60,976 nt of DNA from a virus. The stretch's first letter is position 1. Every line of letters starts with the position of its first letter. The position numbers were made by a program, and so were the translations under genes. Below are positions 7,676 to 15,814 of the stretch, piece by piece. The notes below the pieces were generated by a model, which was not told the origin of the DNA, ran no database searches, and saw nothing but the letters and a program-made list of their open reading frames with translations. The stretch is from positions 1 to 60,976 of the IMG/VR virus record IMGVR_UViG_3300045999_003786. One strand, given 5' to 3'.

Positions 7676-9070
7676 ATGTCTTTACGCCGACCCAATGGCT
7701 TTATCTCTGCGGGCTATGACCCGCTGGAAGTCCCTAACGCGCCTACGATTGGTACGGCGACTTATGCTTCTGCTACGTCTGTTTCAATAACCTTTACCGC
7801 GCCTGCTAACGTGGGCGGGTCTGCTATTACAGGGTACGTGGCTACTGCGAGAAAGACGTCAGACGGCACGACCATCAGCGGCACAGGCTCTTCTTCTCCG
7901 GTTACTATTTCAGGTCTGACTACAGGCGTTGCCTACACGGTGACGGTGGCGGCGGTTAACTCGTTTGGTCTTGGTGTGTCTAGCGCGGCGAGTAACTCGG
8001 TTACGCCGTTAGCGCAGCAGTTGTGGAGTTGGGGGAAAGGCAACAGTGGTCAGCTTGGCCTTGGAGATGCCCTATACAAATCAAGCCCCGTGCAAGTAGG
8101 CGCAATCACTACATGGTCTCAAATAGCTCTTGGTAACAGTGCTGCTCTTGCTGTTAAAACAGACGGTACTTTATGGAGCTGGGGTTTTAACAACAAGGGT
8201 CAACTTGGCCTTGGTGACATTGTAGCCCGTTCCAGCCCAGTTCAAGTGGGGGCACTAACTACATGGTATCAAGTAGCTGGTGGTTTTCGCCACTCAGTTG
8301 CCACTAAAACCGACGGTACTCTATGGAGTTGGGGCTATAATGTTTTTGGTCAACTTGGCCTTGGAAATGTTGTTTATCGTTCCAGCCCAGTTCAGGTAGG
8401 AGCGTTAACTACGTGGTATCAAATAGCGGGTGGGGATCAATTTACCCTCGCTACCAAAACAGATGGGACATTGTGGAGCTGGGGCCAAAACAACTTTGGT
8501 CAGTTAGGTCTTGGAGATGTTGTTTATCGCAGCAGCCCTGTACAAGTTGGCGCACTCACCACTTGGTCTCAGATTGCAAGTGGTGATTATCATAGCCTTG
8601 CCATTAAAACAGACGGTACTGTATGGAGCTTTGGGCGTAACAGCTCTGGCGATCTCGCTCTTGGTGACACTGTTAATCGCTCATCTCCTGTTCAAATAGG
8701 TGCGCTAACAACTTGGTATAAGATCGCAGGTGGAAGAACTTTTAGTCTCGCTATAAAAACTGACGGCACGGCGTGGAGTTGGGGGACCGGAGGAAGCGGA
8801 CAGCTTGGCCTTAACGATGTCGCTGAACGCTCAAGCCCAGTTCAAATAGGCGCACTTACTACATGGTCTCAGATTGCTGGTGGAAGTTCTTTTAGTCTTG
8901 CCATCAAAACCGATGGCACGATGTGGAGCTGGGGGGCTAATGGGGACGGCGCACTTGGCCTTAACAACACTGCTAATCGCTCTAGCCCAGTTCAAGTAGG
9001 GTTGCTAACTACGTGGTTAACATTACCTAAAATGCCAGCAGCAAACTCGTCTCTCGCCATCAAAGGATAA
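7676..9070 (+). CDS. Fn3 + seven-blade RCC1-repeat tail protein
   Basis: The start at 7676 has AAGGAG 6 bases upstream; earlier in-frame ATGs lie inside the previous gene. The 464-residue protein has a short anchor (residues 1-20), a fibronectin type III domain (~21-112; VPNAPTIGTATY to SNSVTP) and then seven tandem repeats of about 50 residues from residue 116. Each repeat runs LWSWGxNxxGQLGLGD, SSPVQVGALTTW, then ATKTDGT. Seven RCC1-type units normally close into one beta-propeller, so this looks like a complete propeller. It is the first of three such genes (9106, 12010) in the tail block. A receptor-binding or glycan-binding role is inferred, not demonstrated. Confidence 0.8.
   Translation: MSLRRPNGFISAGYDPLEVPNAPTIGTATYASATSVSITFTAPANVGGSAITGYVATARKTSDGTTISGTGSSSPVTISGLTTGVAYTVTVAAVNSFGLGVSSAASNSVTPLAQQLWSWGKGNSGQLGLGDALYKSSPVQVGAITTWSQIALGNSAALAVKTDGTLWSWGFNNKGQLGLGDIVARSSPVQVGALTTWYQVAGGFRHSVATKTDGTLWSWGYNVFGQLGLGNVVYRSSPVQVGALTTWYQIAGGDQFTLATKTDGTLWSWGQNNFGQLGLGDVVYRSSPVQVGALTTWSQIASGDYHSLAIKTDGTVWSFGRNSSGDLALGDTVNRSSPVQIGALTTWYKIAGGRTFSLAIKTDGTAWSWGTGGSGQLGLNDVAERSSPVQIGALTTWSQIAGGSSFSLAIKTDGTMWSWGANGDGALGLNNTANRSSPVQVGLLTTWLTLPKMPAANSSLAIKG
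8021..9070 (+). repeat. Seven ~150-bp tandem blade repeats, gene 1
   Basis: Seven imperfect direct repeats of about 150 bases encode the RCC1-type blades. Blocks encoding SSPVQVGALTTW and KTDGTLWSWG are nearly invariant, so the repeats can recombine within this gene and with those at 9187 and 12172. Confidence 0.85.
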
Positions 9071-9105
9071 CCATGAACATCAACCAATCAGGCTTGAGGT
9101 GCTAA

Positions 9106-10233
9106 ATGCCGAGTTACAGCGGAGTGTGGACGTTACAAGCTCAGATGCAGGCCGTGGCCGCTGGTACGTGGACTGGGTTGCCGCAGTTGTTTGCGTGGGG
9201 AAACAACGGCAGTGGTAGATTAGGTCTTAACGACACTGCTAATCGTTCAAGCCCAGTACAAGTAGCAGGTCAAAATTGGTCTCTAATAGCTGGTGGTCAA
9301 GGCTTTACTATTGCCACTAAAACTGACGGGACACTGTGGTCTTGGGGGTATAACAACAATGGTATGCTGGGGCAAAACGATACTGTTAGCCGTTCCAGCC
9401 CAGTACAAGTTGGGGCATTGACTACTTGGTATCAAGTGGCCGCTGGCACAGCTTTTAATCTTGCCACTAAAGCTGACGGAACGCTATGGAGCTGGGGGCG
9501 TAACCAATATGGACAGCTTGGTCTTAACGATACTGCTAACCGCTCTAGCCCTGTACAAGTCGGTGCTTTGGCTACTTGGTCTCAGGTTGCGGCTGGGGCG
9601 CTACACAGCCTTGCCGTTAAAACCGACGGAACCCTGTGGAGTTGGGGCTATAATGTTTTTGGTCAACTTGGCCTTGGAGACATAACCTATCGCTCTAGCC
9701 CTGTACAAGTAGGAGCGTTAACTACTTGGTCTCAAGTAGCTGCTGGCACTAACCATAGTCTGTCCATTAAAACTGACGGTACGTTGTGGTCTTGGGGGCG
9801 TAACGACTCCGGTCAACTCGGCCTTGGTGATATCGTCCACCGCTCCAGTCCTGTTCAAGTCGGAGCTTTAACAACTTGGTCTAGGATTTCAGGTGGACAG
9901 CAGTTTAGCCTTGCCGCTAAAACCGACGGCACGTTATGGAGTTGGGGACAAAACAACGCTGGTCAACTTGGTCTTGGTGACGTTGTCCTTCGTTCCAGCC
10001 CTGTGCAGGTTGGGGGGTTAACTACATGGTCTCAAGTTGCTGCTGCGCCATCACACAGCCTTGCCATCAAAACAGACGGGACACTGTGGAGCTGGGGGTA
10101 TAACGGCAGTGGTCAACTTGGCCTTGGAAATACTGCTGGCCGCTCTAGCCCTGTTCAAGTCGGGTTGTTAACGACTTGGTCAACACTACCAAAAATACCT
10201 TTGGCGCAAAATTCACTAGTCATTGGTTCATAA
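9106..10233 (+). CDS. Seven-blade RCC1-repeat tail protein 2
   Basis: A 375-residue paralogue of the gene at 7676 without the Fn3 domain. It begins with a 25-residue segment containing GVWTLQAQMQAVAAGTW, a virion-anchor-like motif seen at the start of phage tail proteins. Seven ~50-residue RCC1-type repeats follow from residue 28 (LFAWGNNGSGRLGLND onward). The first blade lacks part of the usual VQVGALTTW block. The ATG overlaps the stop of a 10-codon reading frame in the short gap after the first RCC1 gene. Exactly seven blades again suggests one closed propeller. Receptor binding is inferred. Confidence 0.8.
   Translation: MPSYSGVWTLQAQMQAVAAGTWTGLPQLFAWGNNGSGRLGLNDTANRSSPVQVAGQNWSLIAGGQGFTIATKTDGTLWSWGYNNNGMLGQNDTVSRSSPVQVGALTTWYQVAAGTAFNLATKADGTLWSWGRNQYGQLGLNDTANRSSPVQVGALATWSQVAAGALHSLAVKTDGTLWSWGYNVFGQLGLGDITYRSSPVQVGALTTWSQVAAGTNHSLSIKTDGTLWSWGRNDSGQLGLGDIVHRSSPVQVGALTTWSRISGGQQFSLAAKTDGTLWSWGQNNAGQLGLGDVVLRSSPVQVGGLTTWSQVAAAPSHSLAIKTDGTLWSWGYNGSGQLGLGNTAGRSSPVQVGLLTTWSTLPKIPLAQNSLVIGS
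9187..10230 (+). repeat. Seven ~150-bp tandem blade repeats, gene 2
   Basis: The second block of seven repeats is homologous to those at 8021 and 12172, with the same ~150-base period. Variation concentrates in the residues after WSWG and in the loop after TTWxQVA. Confidence 0.85.
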
Positions 10234-10243
10234 CAGGATAACA

Positions 10244-12013
10244 ATGAACAAACACCTACACTTCCTCTCAGGCGTACCTCGATCAGGCTCCACTGTGCTG
10301 GCGGCTATCCTGAATCAGAACCCAATGACGCACGTGTCAACAACCTCTGCTCTGGGCGCAGCTCTGGACGGTCTGGCTACGGCTTGGCATCGTGACAACC
10401 TTTTAGTTAACAACGATCCTGATCGCAGCAAACTGGCTCACACCATGCGCGGAGTGATTGACGCTTTCTACGAGGACGTTCCCAAGCCCGTAATCATCGA
10501 CAAGGCACGTAACTGGCCGATTCCCGTGATTATGCAGGCGATGGGTCAGGTGCTGGGTCACAAGCCCAAGATCATTGCCACAGTGCGTTCTATCCCTGAC
10601 TGCATGGCGTCCTTTGTCCGGGTAGCCAAGCCTGAGAACCTCGATGACTTCCTCGTTAACAGCTCACTCACGAATCACCTGAAAGGCTCCTACCAAACCC
10701 TACAACAAGGCTACGCCTACGATGCTGAGTCGTTCCTGTTTGTAGAGTACGAAGACCTGCTGGCCGACCCCAAAGCTCAGTTACAACGAATTCACGCATT
10801 CCTTGACCTGCCCGACTTTGACTACGACTACGCCAACATCGACGGCTCTACGGTCAAAGAGGACGACGAGAACCTGCACGGTTACTCGGGCCTGCACGAC
10901 ATCAAGCCTGTCCTTGAGAAGCAGCACCAACAAAGCCCCAAGGACGTACTCAAGCACCACTACGCGCAGTTCTGTCAGCCTGAGTTCTGGTTGGAAAGAC
11001 CTCGCACTGTCCCCGATATCCACGACCTTGATCTGCAACTGGTGGCCTCAAGAATGGGCGACTTTGCAGAGGGCTGGAGACTGTGCCAGAAGCTGGAGAA
11101 GGACGAGCCTGATAACCACCGAGCCGCCTACAACCGGGGCTGGTATCTTTTACGTCAGGGCCAGATTCAGAAGGGCTATCAACTGCTGGACCGTGGCCGC
11201 ATTGTGAACGTCTTTGGCAACGCCAAGCCTAACGTCCCAACTGTTGCGTGGGATGGTAAGAGCAAGGGCATTGTGATGCTGCACCTTGAAGGCGGTCTGG
11301 GAGATCAGATACACCAAGTCAGATACGCCAAACTGATTGCTGATCGTGGCTGTAAAGTCATTGTTTCTTGTACTGGCGCACTGGCCTCTCTATTCGTGGA
11401 CGTTGAGGGTGTGGCGGCTGTTATCCAGCACGAAGCGTCTTTCGGTATCTACCATGACTTCTACGTGCAGGGAATGTCCGCTGTTGTGCCTCTGGGCCTT
11501 GAACTAGACGATCTTAGTGGTAAGCCGTACATCACGAAGCCTAAGACCATCAAAGCCCGCAGGAAGCGCATAGGGCTACGCTGGCAGGGTCAGTCAGCCT
11601 TTGAGAACGACCACAACAAGAAGTTTCCGTATGAGCTGCTGTTCGATGCAGTCAAGGATGCAGATGCTGAGTTCATCTCCCTGCAACGTGACGAGGGTGC
11701 TGATTCGTGTCCGTCATGGGTTAAGCAGGTTCCTTTAGATTCATGGGAAGATACCCGTGCTGCTGCGGCATCGTGTGATCTGGTGATCTCTTCCTGTACT
11801 TCAGTGAGTCATTTGTCTGCGGCGATGGGCGTAGAGACTTGGGTTGTGACGCCGGTGATGCCGTACTTTCTATATGCCCTAGAAGGCGATACCTGTCCTT
11901 ATTACGATACAATGCGCCTGATGCGTCAGGAAGTATTCGGTGACTGGACTGCCAGCTTTGAGAAGATCAAAGAGCGTCTTGGTGAGAAACAAGCCTTGAG
12001 GAGAGTCAAGTGA
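10244..12013 (+). CDS. Sulfotransferase-glycosyltransferase (GT9-like) fusion
   Basis: The ATG at 10244 has AGGATAAC just upstream, while earlier in-frame ATGs overlap the preceding gene. The 589-residue protein has three parts. Residues 1-250 form a sulfotransferase-like domain: the PAPS 5'-phosphate loop SGVPRSGSTVL (9-19) and a 3'-phosphate motif RSIPDCMASF (115-125). Residues ~262-320 look like TPR helices. Residues ~340-589 resemble a GT9/heptosyltransferase-type glycosyltransferase, with EGGLGDQIHQVRYA (349-362) and SCTSVSHLSAAMGV near 535-550. It lies between RCC1 genes 2 and 3 and overlaps the third by 4 bases (GTGA). It may add sulfate and sugar to tail propellers or to the host surface. 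Confidence 0.78.
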   Translation: MNKHLHFLSGVPRSGSTVLAAILNQNPMTHVSTTSALGAALDGLATAWHRDNLLVNNDPDRSKLAHTMRGVIDAFYEDVPKPVIIDKARNWPIPVIMQAMGQVLGHKPKIIATVRSIPDCMASFVRVAKPENLDDFLVNSSLTNHLKGSYQTLQQGYAYDAESFLFVEYEDLLADPKAQLQRIHAFLDLPDFDYDYANIDGSTVKEDDENLHGYSGLHDIKPVLEKQHQQSPKDVLKHHYAQFCQPEFWLERPRTVPDIHDLDLQLVASRMGDFAEGWRLCQKLEKDEPDNHRAAYNRGWYLLRQGQIQKGYQLLDRGRIVNVFGNAKPNVPTVAWDGKSKGIVMLHLEGGLGDQIHQVRYAKLIADRGCKVIVSCTGALASLFVDVEGVAAVIQHEASFGIYHDFYVQGMSAVVPLGLELDDLSGKPYITKPKTIKARRKRIGLRWQGQSAFENDHNKKFPYELLFDAVKDADAEFISLQRDEGADSCPSWVKQVPLDSWEDTRAAAASCDLVISSCTSVSHLSAAMGVETWVVTPVMPYFLYALEGDTCPYYDTMRLMRQEVFGDWTASFEKIKERLGEKQALRRVK

Positions 12014-13221
12014 GTCAAAAGTATCCCGGCGGCATAATCAGTAAAACGGCTCCTGTCACTGTCGGCCCTGTCGCTGGTGAGGGCGGCTCTGCGCCGGGTA
12101 TCTGGACACTGACTCAGGCACTGGAATTGAATAAGCAGAACTTGTGGCCGAAGCCTGTGTTGCCTAAAGAGTTGTATGCGTGGGGGACTGGCTCCTATGG
12201 TCAGCTTGGCCTTAACGACGTAACCAGCCGTTCTAGTCCAGTACAAATAGGCTCCTTAACTACGTGGTCTAAAATAGCTGGCGGTCAAAACTCTAAAGCT
12301 GCCATTAAAACAGACGGCACTTTGTGGAGCTGGGGGTACAATGCCTTGGGTCAACTTGGTCTCAACGATGCCGCTAGTCGCTCAAGCCCCGTACAAATTG
12401 GCGCATTAACAACTTGGTATCAAGTAGCTCCCGGCGGATACCAAGTAGCGGCAACCAAAACAGACGGCACACTGTGGGGCTGGGGGCGTAACAACGACGG
12501 TCAGTTAGGTCTGGGAGACACTGTTAACCGTTCCAGCCCCGTGCAAGTAGGGGCATTAACAACTTGGTATCAAGTAGCTGGTGGACAGTCCTTCACCCTT
12601 GCTATTAAAACTGACGGTACGATGTGGGGTTGGGGTGATAATGGCGGTGGTATGCTTGGCCTTAACGACACTATTAACAGATCAAGCCCAGTACAAATAG
12701 GCTCCTTAACTACTTGGTATCAAATGGCTGCTGGAAACAGCCACACTATCGCTACTAAAACAGACGGAACGCTTTGGAGTTGGGGGAGGAACGGCTTTGG
12801 TCAGCTTGGCCTCAACGACACAGTTTACCGATCAAGCCCAGTTCAAGTAGGCGCGTTAACAACATGGTCTCAAATAGCTGGCTGTAGCAACTTTACCGTT
12901 GCCACTAAAACCGACGGCACCCTGTGGAGCTGGGGGAATAACATTGACGGGCAACTTGGCCTCAACGACACAGTCATCCGTTCTAGTCCGGTTCAAGTGG
13001 GGGCGTTAACTACTTGGTATCAAGTAGCTGGTGGTCAATCTTTTACCATTGCCACTAAAACCGACGGCACGATGTGGAGCTGGGGTTCTGGTTCTAGCGG
13101 TAGGCTTGGCCTCAACGACACAGCGAACCGCTCAAGCCCAGTACAAATAGGAGCGTTGACAACGTGGTCGAAGCTACCAAAAATGCCAATGAGCACTTCA
13201 TCCTTAGCTCTTAAATCTTAA
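12010..13221 (+). CDS. Seven-blade RCC1-repeat tail protein 3
   Basis: The start is a GTG in a GTGA overlap with the stop of the sulfotransferase fusion, with GAGGAGAG 7-12 bases upstream. The 403-residue protein has a ~54-residue N-terminal segment containing PGIWTLTQALELNKQNLWP, similar in position to the anchor of the second RCC1 protein. Seven ~50-residue RCC1-type repeats follow from residue 55. Two blades read LWGWG or MWGWG in place of LWSWG. Translational coupling to the modifying enzyme suggests the two act together. A tail-tip propeller role is inferred. Confidence 0.8.
   Translation: MSQKYPGGIISKTAPVTVGPVAGEGGSAPGIWTLTQALELNKQNLWPKPVLPKELYAWGTGSYGQLGLNDVTSRSSPVQIGSLTTWSKIAGGQNSKAAIKTDGTLWSWGYNALGQLGLNDAASRSSPVQIGALTTWYQVAPGGYQVAATKTDGTLWGWGRNNDGQLGLGDTVNRSSPVQVGALTTWYQVAGGQSFTLAIKTDGTMWGWGDNGGGMLGLNDTINRSSPVQIGSLTTWYQMAAGNSHTIATKTDGTLWSWGRNGFGQLGLNDTVYRSSPVQVGALTTWSQIAGCSNFTVATKTDGTLWSWGNNIDGQLGLNDTVIRSSPVQVGALTTWYQVAGGQSFTIATKTDGTMWSWGSGSSGRLGLNDTANRSSPVQIGALTTWSKLPKMPMSTSSLALKS
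12172..13218 (+). repeat. Seven ~150-bp tandem blade repeats, gene 3
   Basis: The third block of seven direct repeats with the same period and core codons as those at 8021 and 9187, bringing the total to 21 related units within about 5.2 kb. Confidence 0.85.
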
Positions 13222-13235
13222 TCAGGAGATACACA

Positions 13236-13634
13236 ATGTTCTTTGTAAAAATAGTAAACGACGAAGTAACCCAGTGCTGGGACACACAACCTCCCAAAGG
13301 CGAGTCAGGCTGGAAGTCAGCCATCGAAGTACGCCCTGCTGTGACACCTAACCGTCAGCAGTACACCGGCCACAGCTTTGATATCACCAAAGACCCTGTT
13401 GAGATCGTCTGGGGTGTTCAAGACATCACTGCTGAAGACCGTAAAGGCGGACTGCGTTCACAGGCTGCTGCTGCGTTTCAGCAGGTTGTACAGGAAGAGA
13501 TGCGTAAAGAGGTCGATGAGTTCCCCACTACTCAGTACAACCCTGCTACTGTTGACGCTGCCCGTATTGCTTTCGAGACCAAGGTCACTGCAATCAACGC
13601 AGCCACTACGCACGAAGAGCTTGATGCGCTGTGA
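13236..13634 (+). CDS. Tail-fibre-assembly-like protein, 132 aa
   Basis: The protein begins FFVKIVNDEVTQCWDTQP and has a helical C-terminal half (QVVQEEMRKEVDEF). The combination of a short beta start and a coiled C-terminus immediately after a receptor-type gene resembles tail-fibre assembly chaperones, but no specific family was recognised. AGGAGA lies 8 bases upstream of the ATG. Its stop overlaps the next start (GTGA), linking it to the glycosyltransferase. Confidence 0.5.
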   Translation: MFFVKIVNDEVTQCWDTQPPKGESGWKSAIEVRPAVTPNRQQYTGHSFDITKDPVEIVWGVQDITAEDRKGGLRSQAAAAFQQVVQEEMRKEVDEFPTTQYNPATVDAARIAFETKVTAINAATTHEELDAL

Positions 13635-14326
13635 GACTGAACTACTCGTATGACATGACACCATCCAAAGCCTACATCATCCGTGTTGTGGGTAACGCTG
13701 CCTCTGAAGAGAAAGCCAAGCGGTGTGCAGTGTCATGCGAGAAAGTGGGCCAGCCCTACGAGTTCTGGGACGCTTATGATGGTTTAGCAGACGAGATCAA
13801 ACCTCCTGCTCACCACAATGCCATCATGGACTGCATTAAGGTCACAGATCACTACCTGACCCGTGGCGAAGTAGCGTGTGCGTTGTCCCACATAAGCCTG
13901 TGGGCAAAGTGCGTACTTGAAGACAAGCCTCTGGTGATTCTGGAGCATGACTCGTTGATGTTGCAGCCCTACACGCAACACGCTGTCTTTAACTCGATCT
14001 GCTACTTAGGCTCGCACGAGCAGGTCAAACTTAACTGGCAGGTGTCTGCTACGCCTCCCCACGCGACTGAAGGTGAGAACTACCACTTCCTGTGCCGTGC
14101 TCATGCGTATGCAATCGACCCGGCTGTTGCCAAGAACCTGTTGTCCTACGTTATCAAGATGGGTATTTGTACATCCTTAGATATGCTGGTTCGTGCTGAC
14201 CTGTTCCCCATTCACCAGATGGGTGTCTACGCCTATAATGTGTTTGAGAGCAGAGAAGAAACAACCATCAAAGGTCGAGCCTTAGAGGGCAGAGCCACTA
14301 AACGAAACGACGGGCTGCTGGTATGA
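13631..14326 (+). CDS. Glycosyltransferase family 25-like
   Basis: The 231-residue product has the GT25 (LPS biosynthesis) pattern: an N-terminal strand AYIIRVVGN, then TRGEVACALSHISLWAKCV (77-95) and PLVILEHDSLM (100-110), where EHD replaces the usual EDD-like metal motif. The start is either GTG in a GTGA overlap or ATG 21 bases later; the first gives coupling. It follows the putative fibre chaperone and overlaps the APS-kinase-like gene by 4 bases. Likely substrates are host LPS or phage tail proteins. The His in place of Asp in the acidic motif may alter metal use. Confidence 0.72.
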   Translation: MRLNYSYDMTPSKAYIIRVVGNAASEEKAKRCAVSCEKVGQPYEFWDAYDGLADEIKPPAHHNAIMDCIKVTDHYLTRGEVACALSHISLWAKCVLEDKPLVILEHDSLMLQPYTQHAVFNSICYLGSHEQVKLNWQVSATPPHATEGENYHFLCRAHAYAIDPAVAKNLLSYVIKMGICTSLDMLVRADLFPIHQMGVYAYNVFESREETTIKGRALEGRATKRNDGLLV

Positions 14327-14739
14327 AGATTCTCGTGATGGGCCTGCCGGGTAGCGGTAAGACCACACTAGCAAGGGCTGTAGCCCAAAAGCTACAGTGC
14401 GCTCACTTTAACGCCGATGAAGTACGGGCCACGTTGAGCAAAGACTTAGGGTTCAGCATCGCAGACAGGATAGAGCAGGCTAGGCGCATGGGGGCCTTGT
14501 GCGATCTGAGTACGAGTCAGCACGTGATTGCCGACTTTGTATGCCCTACGCCTGAGACGAGATTGGCGTTCAATGCTGACTTTGTAGTGTGGGTAGATCG
14601 CATCAAAGCAGGCAGGTTTGAAGATACCAATAGGCTCTTTGTCCCGCCTGAGCAGTGCGACGTGCGAGTGACGGCAGAGTGCGATTACCCTACGTACTAC
14701 GTAGATTTAATTACCAAGCTAGTTGAGGACTCTCAATGA
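14323..14739 (+). CDS. APS-kinase-like P-loop kinase (CysC-like)
   Basis: A 138-residue P-loop enzyme with Walker A GLPGSGKTT (7-15), FNADEVRATLSKDLGFS (residues ~29-45), DRIEQARRMG and the strand VIADFVCPTPETR. This order matches adenylylsulfate (APS) kinases, which make PAPS, the donor used by sulfotransferases. It is shorter than typical CysC (~180-200 residues) and its C-terminal substrate lid is reduced, so another small-molecule kinase is possible. It overlaps GT25 (ATGA) and lies about 2.3 kb after a sulfotransferase gene, which supports the PAPS role. Confidence 0.68.
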   Translation: MKILVMGLPGSGKTTLARAVAQKLQCAHFNADEVRATLSKDLGFSIADRIEQARRMGALCDLSTSQHVIADFVCPTPETRLAFNADFVVWVDRIKAGRFEDTNRLFVPPEQCDVRVTAECDYPTYYVDLITKLVEDSQ

Positions 14740-14981
14740 ACATAGATGAGATAGCCCTACGCCAAATCATCCGCGAGGAAATGAAGTCTGTCCTCAAGGA
14801 AGTCGGCCTCCACGACGATGACGCGGGTAATGATGTACGCGATCTACGTTCTTTGATTACCGACTGGCGCGGCATGAAGAAAGTCGTCTGGCAGACTGTT
14901 GCCCGTGCAGGTACTGTTTTTGTTCTTGGTCTGCTGATGCTCGGTGCGTGGAGCAGATTTGGTGGAGGTAACGGGGAATGA
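14736..14981 (+). CDS. Small membrane protein, 81 aa
   Basis: Residues 1-50 are charged and helical (IDEIALRQIIREEMKSVLKE). One membrane segment follows near residues 52-73 (TVARAGTVFVLGLLMLGAW). ATGA overlaps on both sides tie it to the kinase and the next membrane gene. It starts the lysis-like block, so a holin accessory or spanin-like role is possible, but no family was recognised. Confidence 0.6.
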   Translation: MNIDEIALRQIIREEMKSVLKEVGLHDDDAGNDVRDLRSLITDWRGMKKVVWQTVARAGTVFVLGLLMLGAWSRFGGGNGE

Positions 14982-15340
14982 GTGACGAAACTCCAGTTAG
15001 ATACGAGACAGCGAAAGAAGTCGCAGGCAAAGCCATAGGCCAGTACGGTCTGATGTACATCACGGCTATCGTGCTGATCGGCGTTGGCTCCAGCTATTTT
15101 CTGTCTGAGGGCGCTATCACTGCTGTGATGACAATGATCGGCGGTGCTCTCGTCGCATTGATTAACATGATGAACGGCATTGCGGGTACTCAAGAAAAGC
15201 CTGACCGTCCTGAGTTTGAAGTCATTCAGCACCTGATTGCTAAACTCGCTGAGAAAGAACCTCCGATGCGCGTTGATGTCGAAGACGGTAAAGTCACTGT
15301 CCGAAAGGGCGACGACGTTACGAGCATGAAAAATGATTGA
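14978..15340 (+). CDS. Membrane protein, holin-like, 120 aa
   Basis: Two predicted membrane segments lie near residues 23-45 (GLMYITAIVLIGVGSSYFL) and 47-66 (AITAVMTMIGGALVALI), with a charged C-terminal tail rich in Lys and Asp. Small two-span proteins just before a lysozyme are often holins or antiholins. It overlaps the next gene by 8 bases. Assignment is from topology and position only. Confidence 0.58.
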   Translation: MSDETPVRYETAKEVAGKAIGQYGLMYITAIVLIGVGSSYFLSEGAITAVMTMIGGALVALINMMNGIAGTQEKPDRPEFEVIQHLIAKLAEKEPPMRVDVEDGKVTVRKGDDVTSMKND

Positions 15341-15809
15341 TCCCGTCTCAGCCTTAGCCATAGCCACGTCTGCGTTTAATCTGCTAAAAAAGGGAATATC
15401 CGCAGGTCGAGAATTGGAAGACATGGCAGGCCAGCTGGGAACGTGGTTCTGCGCAGTCAGTGATGTCAAGTCCGCAGAGGAAGAAGCCAAAGACCCGCCG
15501 CTATTCAGAAAGCTGATCTCCAGCGGCAGCGTTGAACAGCAAGCCCTGCAGGCACTCTTGGCTCGCAAGAAGATTGAGCAGCAGGAGAAAGAGCTGCGCG
15601 AGTTGATTGTCTGGCGATGGGGCGTTGAGGAGTACACAGCCATGATGCGGGATCGAACCAAAATCAGAGACACGCGCACACGGGCGGTCCAGAACCAGCG
15701 GCGCAAGATGAGAAAGCTCATTGCTAACGTCCTAACAATTACTGTGATTCTTGGCCTCGTTGGGGCAATAGTCGCTTTCGGTATCGGCATTTTAATGAAT
15801 CTGGGGTAA
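15333..15809 (+). CDS. Coiled-coil protein with C-terminal membrane anchor
   Basis: This 158-residue protein has a hydrophobic N-terminus, a long charged helical region (LLARKKIEQQEKELRELI and onward) and a C-terminal membrane segment (VLTITVILGLVGAIVAFGIG). Similar proteins occur beside lysis genes in marine podo- and myoviruses. A role in lysis control or virion assembly is possible. It lies between two membrane genes in the same operon. Confidence 0.55.
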   Translation: MIDPVSALAIATSAFNLLKKGISAGRELEDMAGQLGTWFCAVSDVKSAEEEAKDPPLFRKLISSGSVEQQALQALLARKKIEQQEKELRELIVWRWGVEEYTAMMRDRTKIRDTRTRAVQNQRRKMRKLIANVLTITVILGLVGAIVAFGIGILMNLG

Positions 15810-15814
15810 CAGCT

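Noticed and set aside
8021-13218. Regular ~150-bp repeats as a CRISPR-like or satellite array
   Set aside because: All repeats are in frame, encode RCC1 blades throughout and have no spacer structure.
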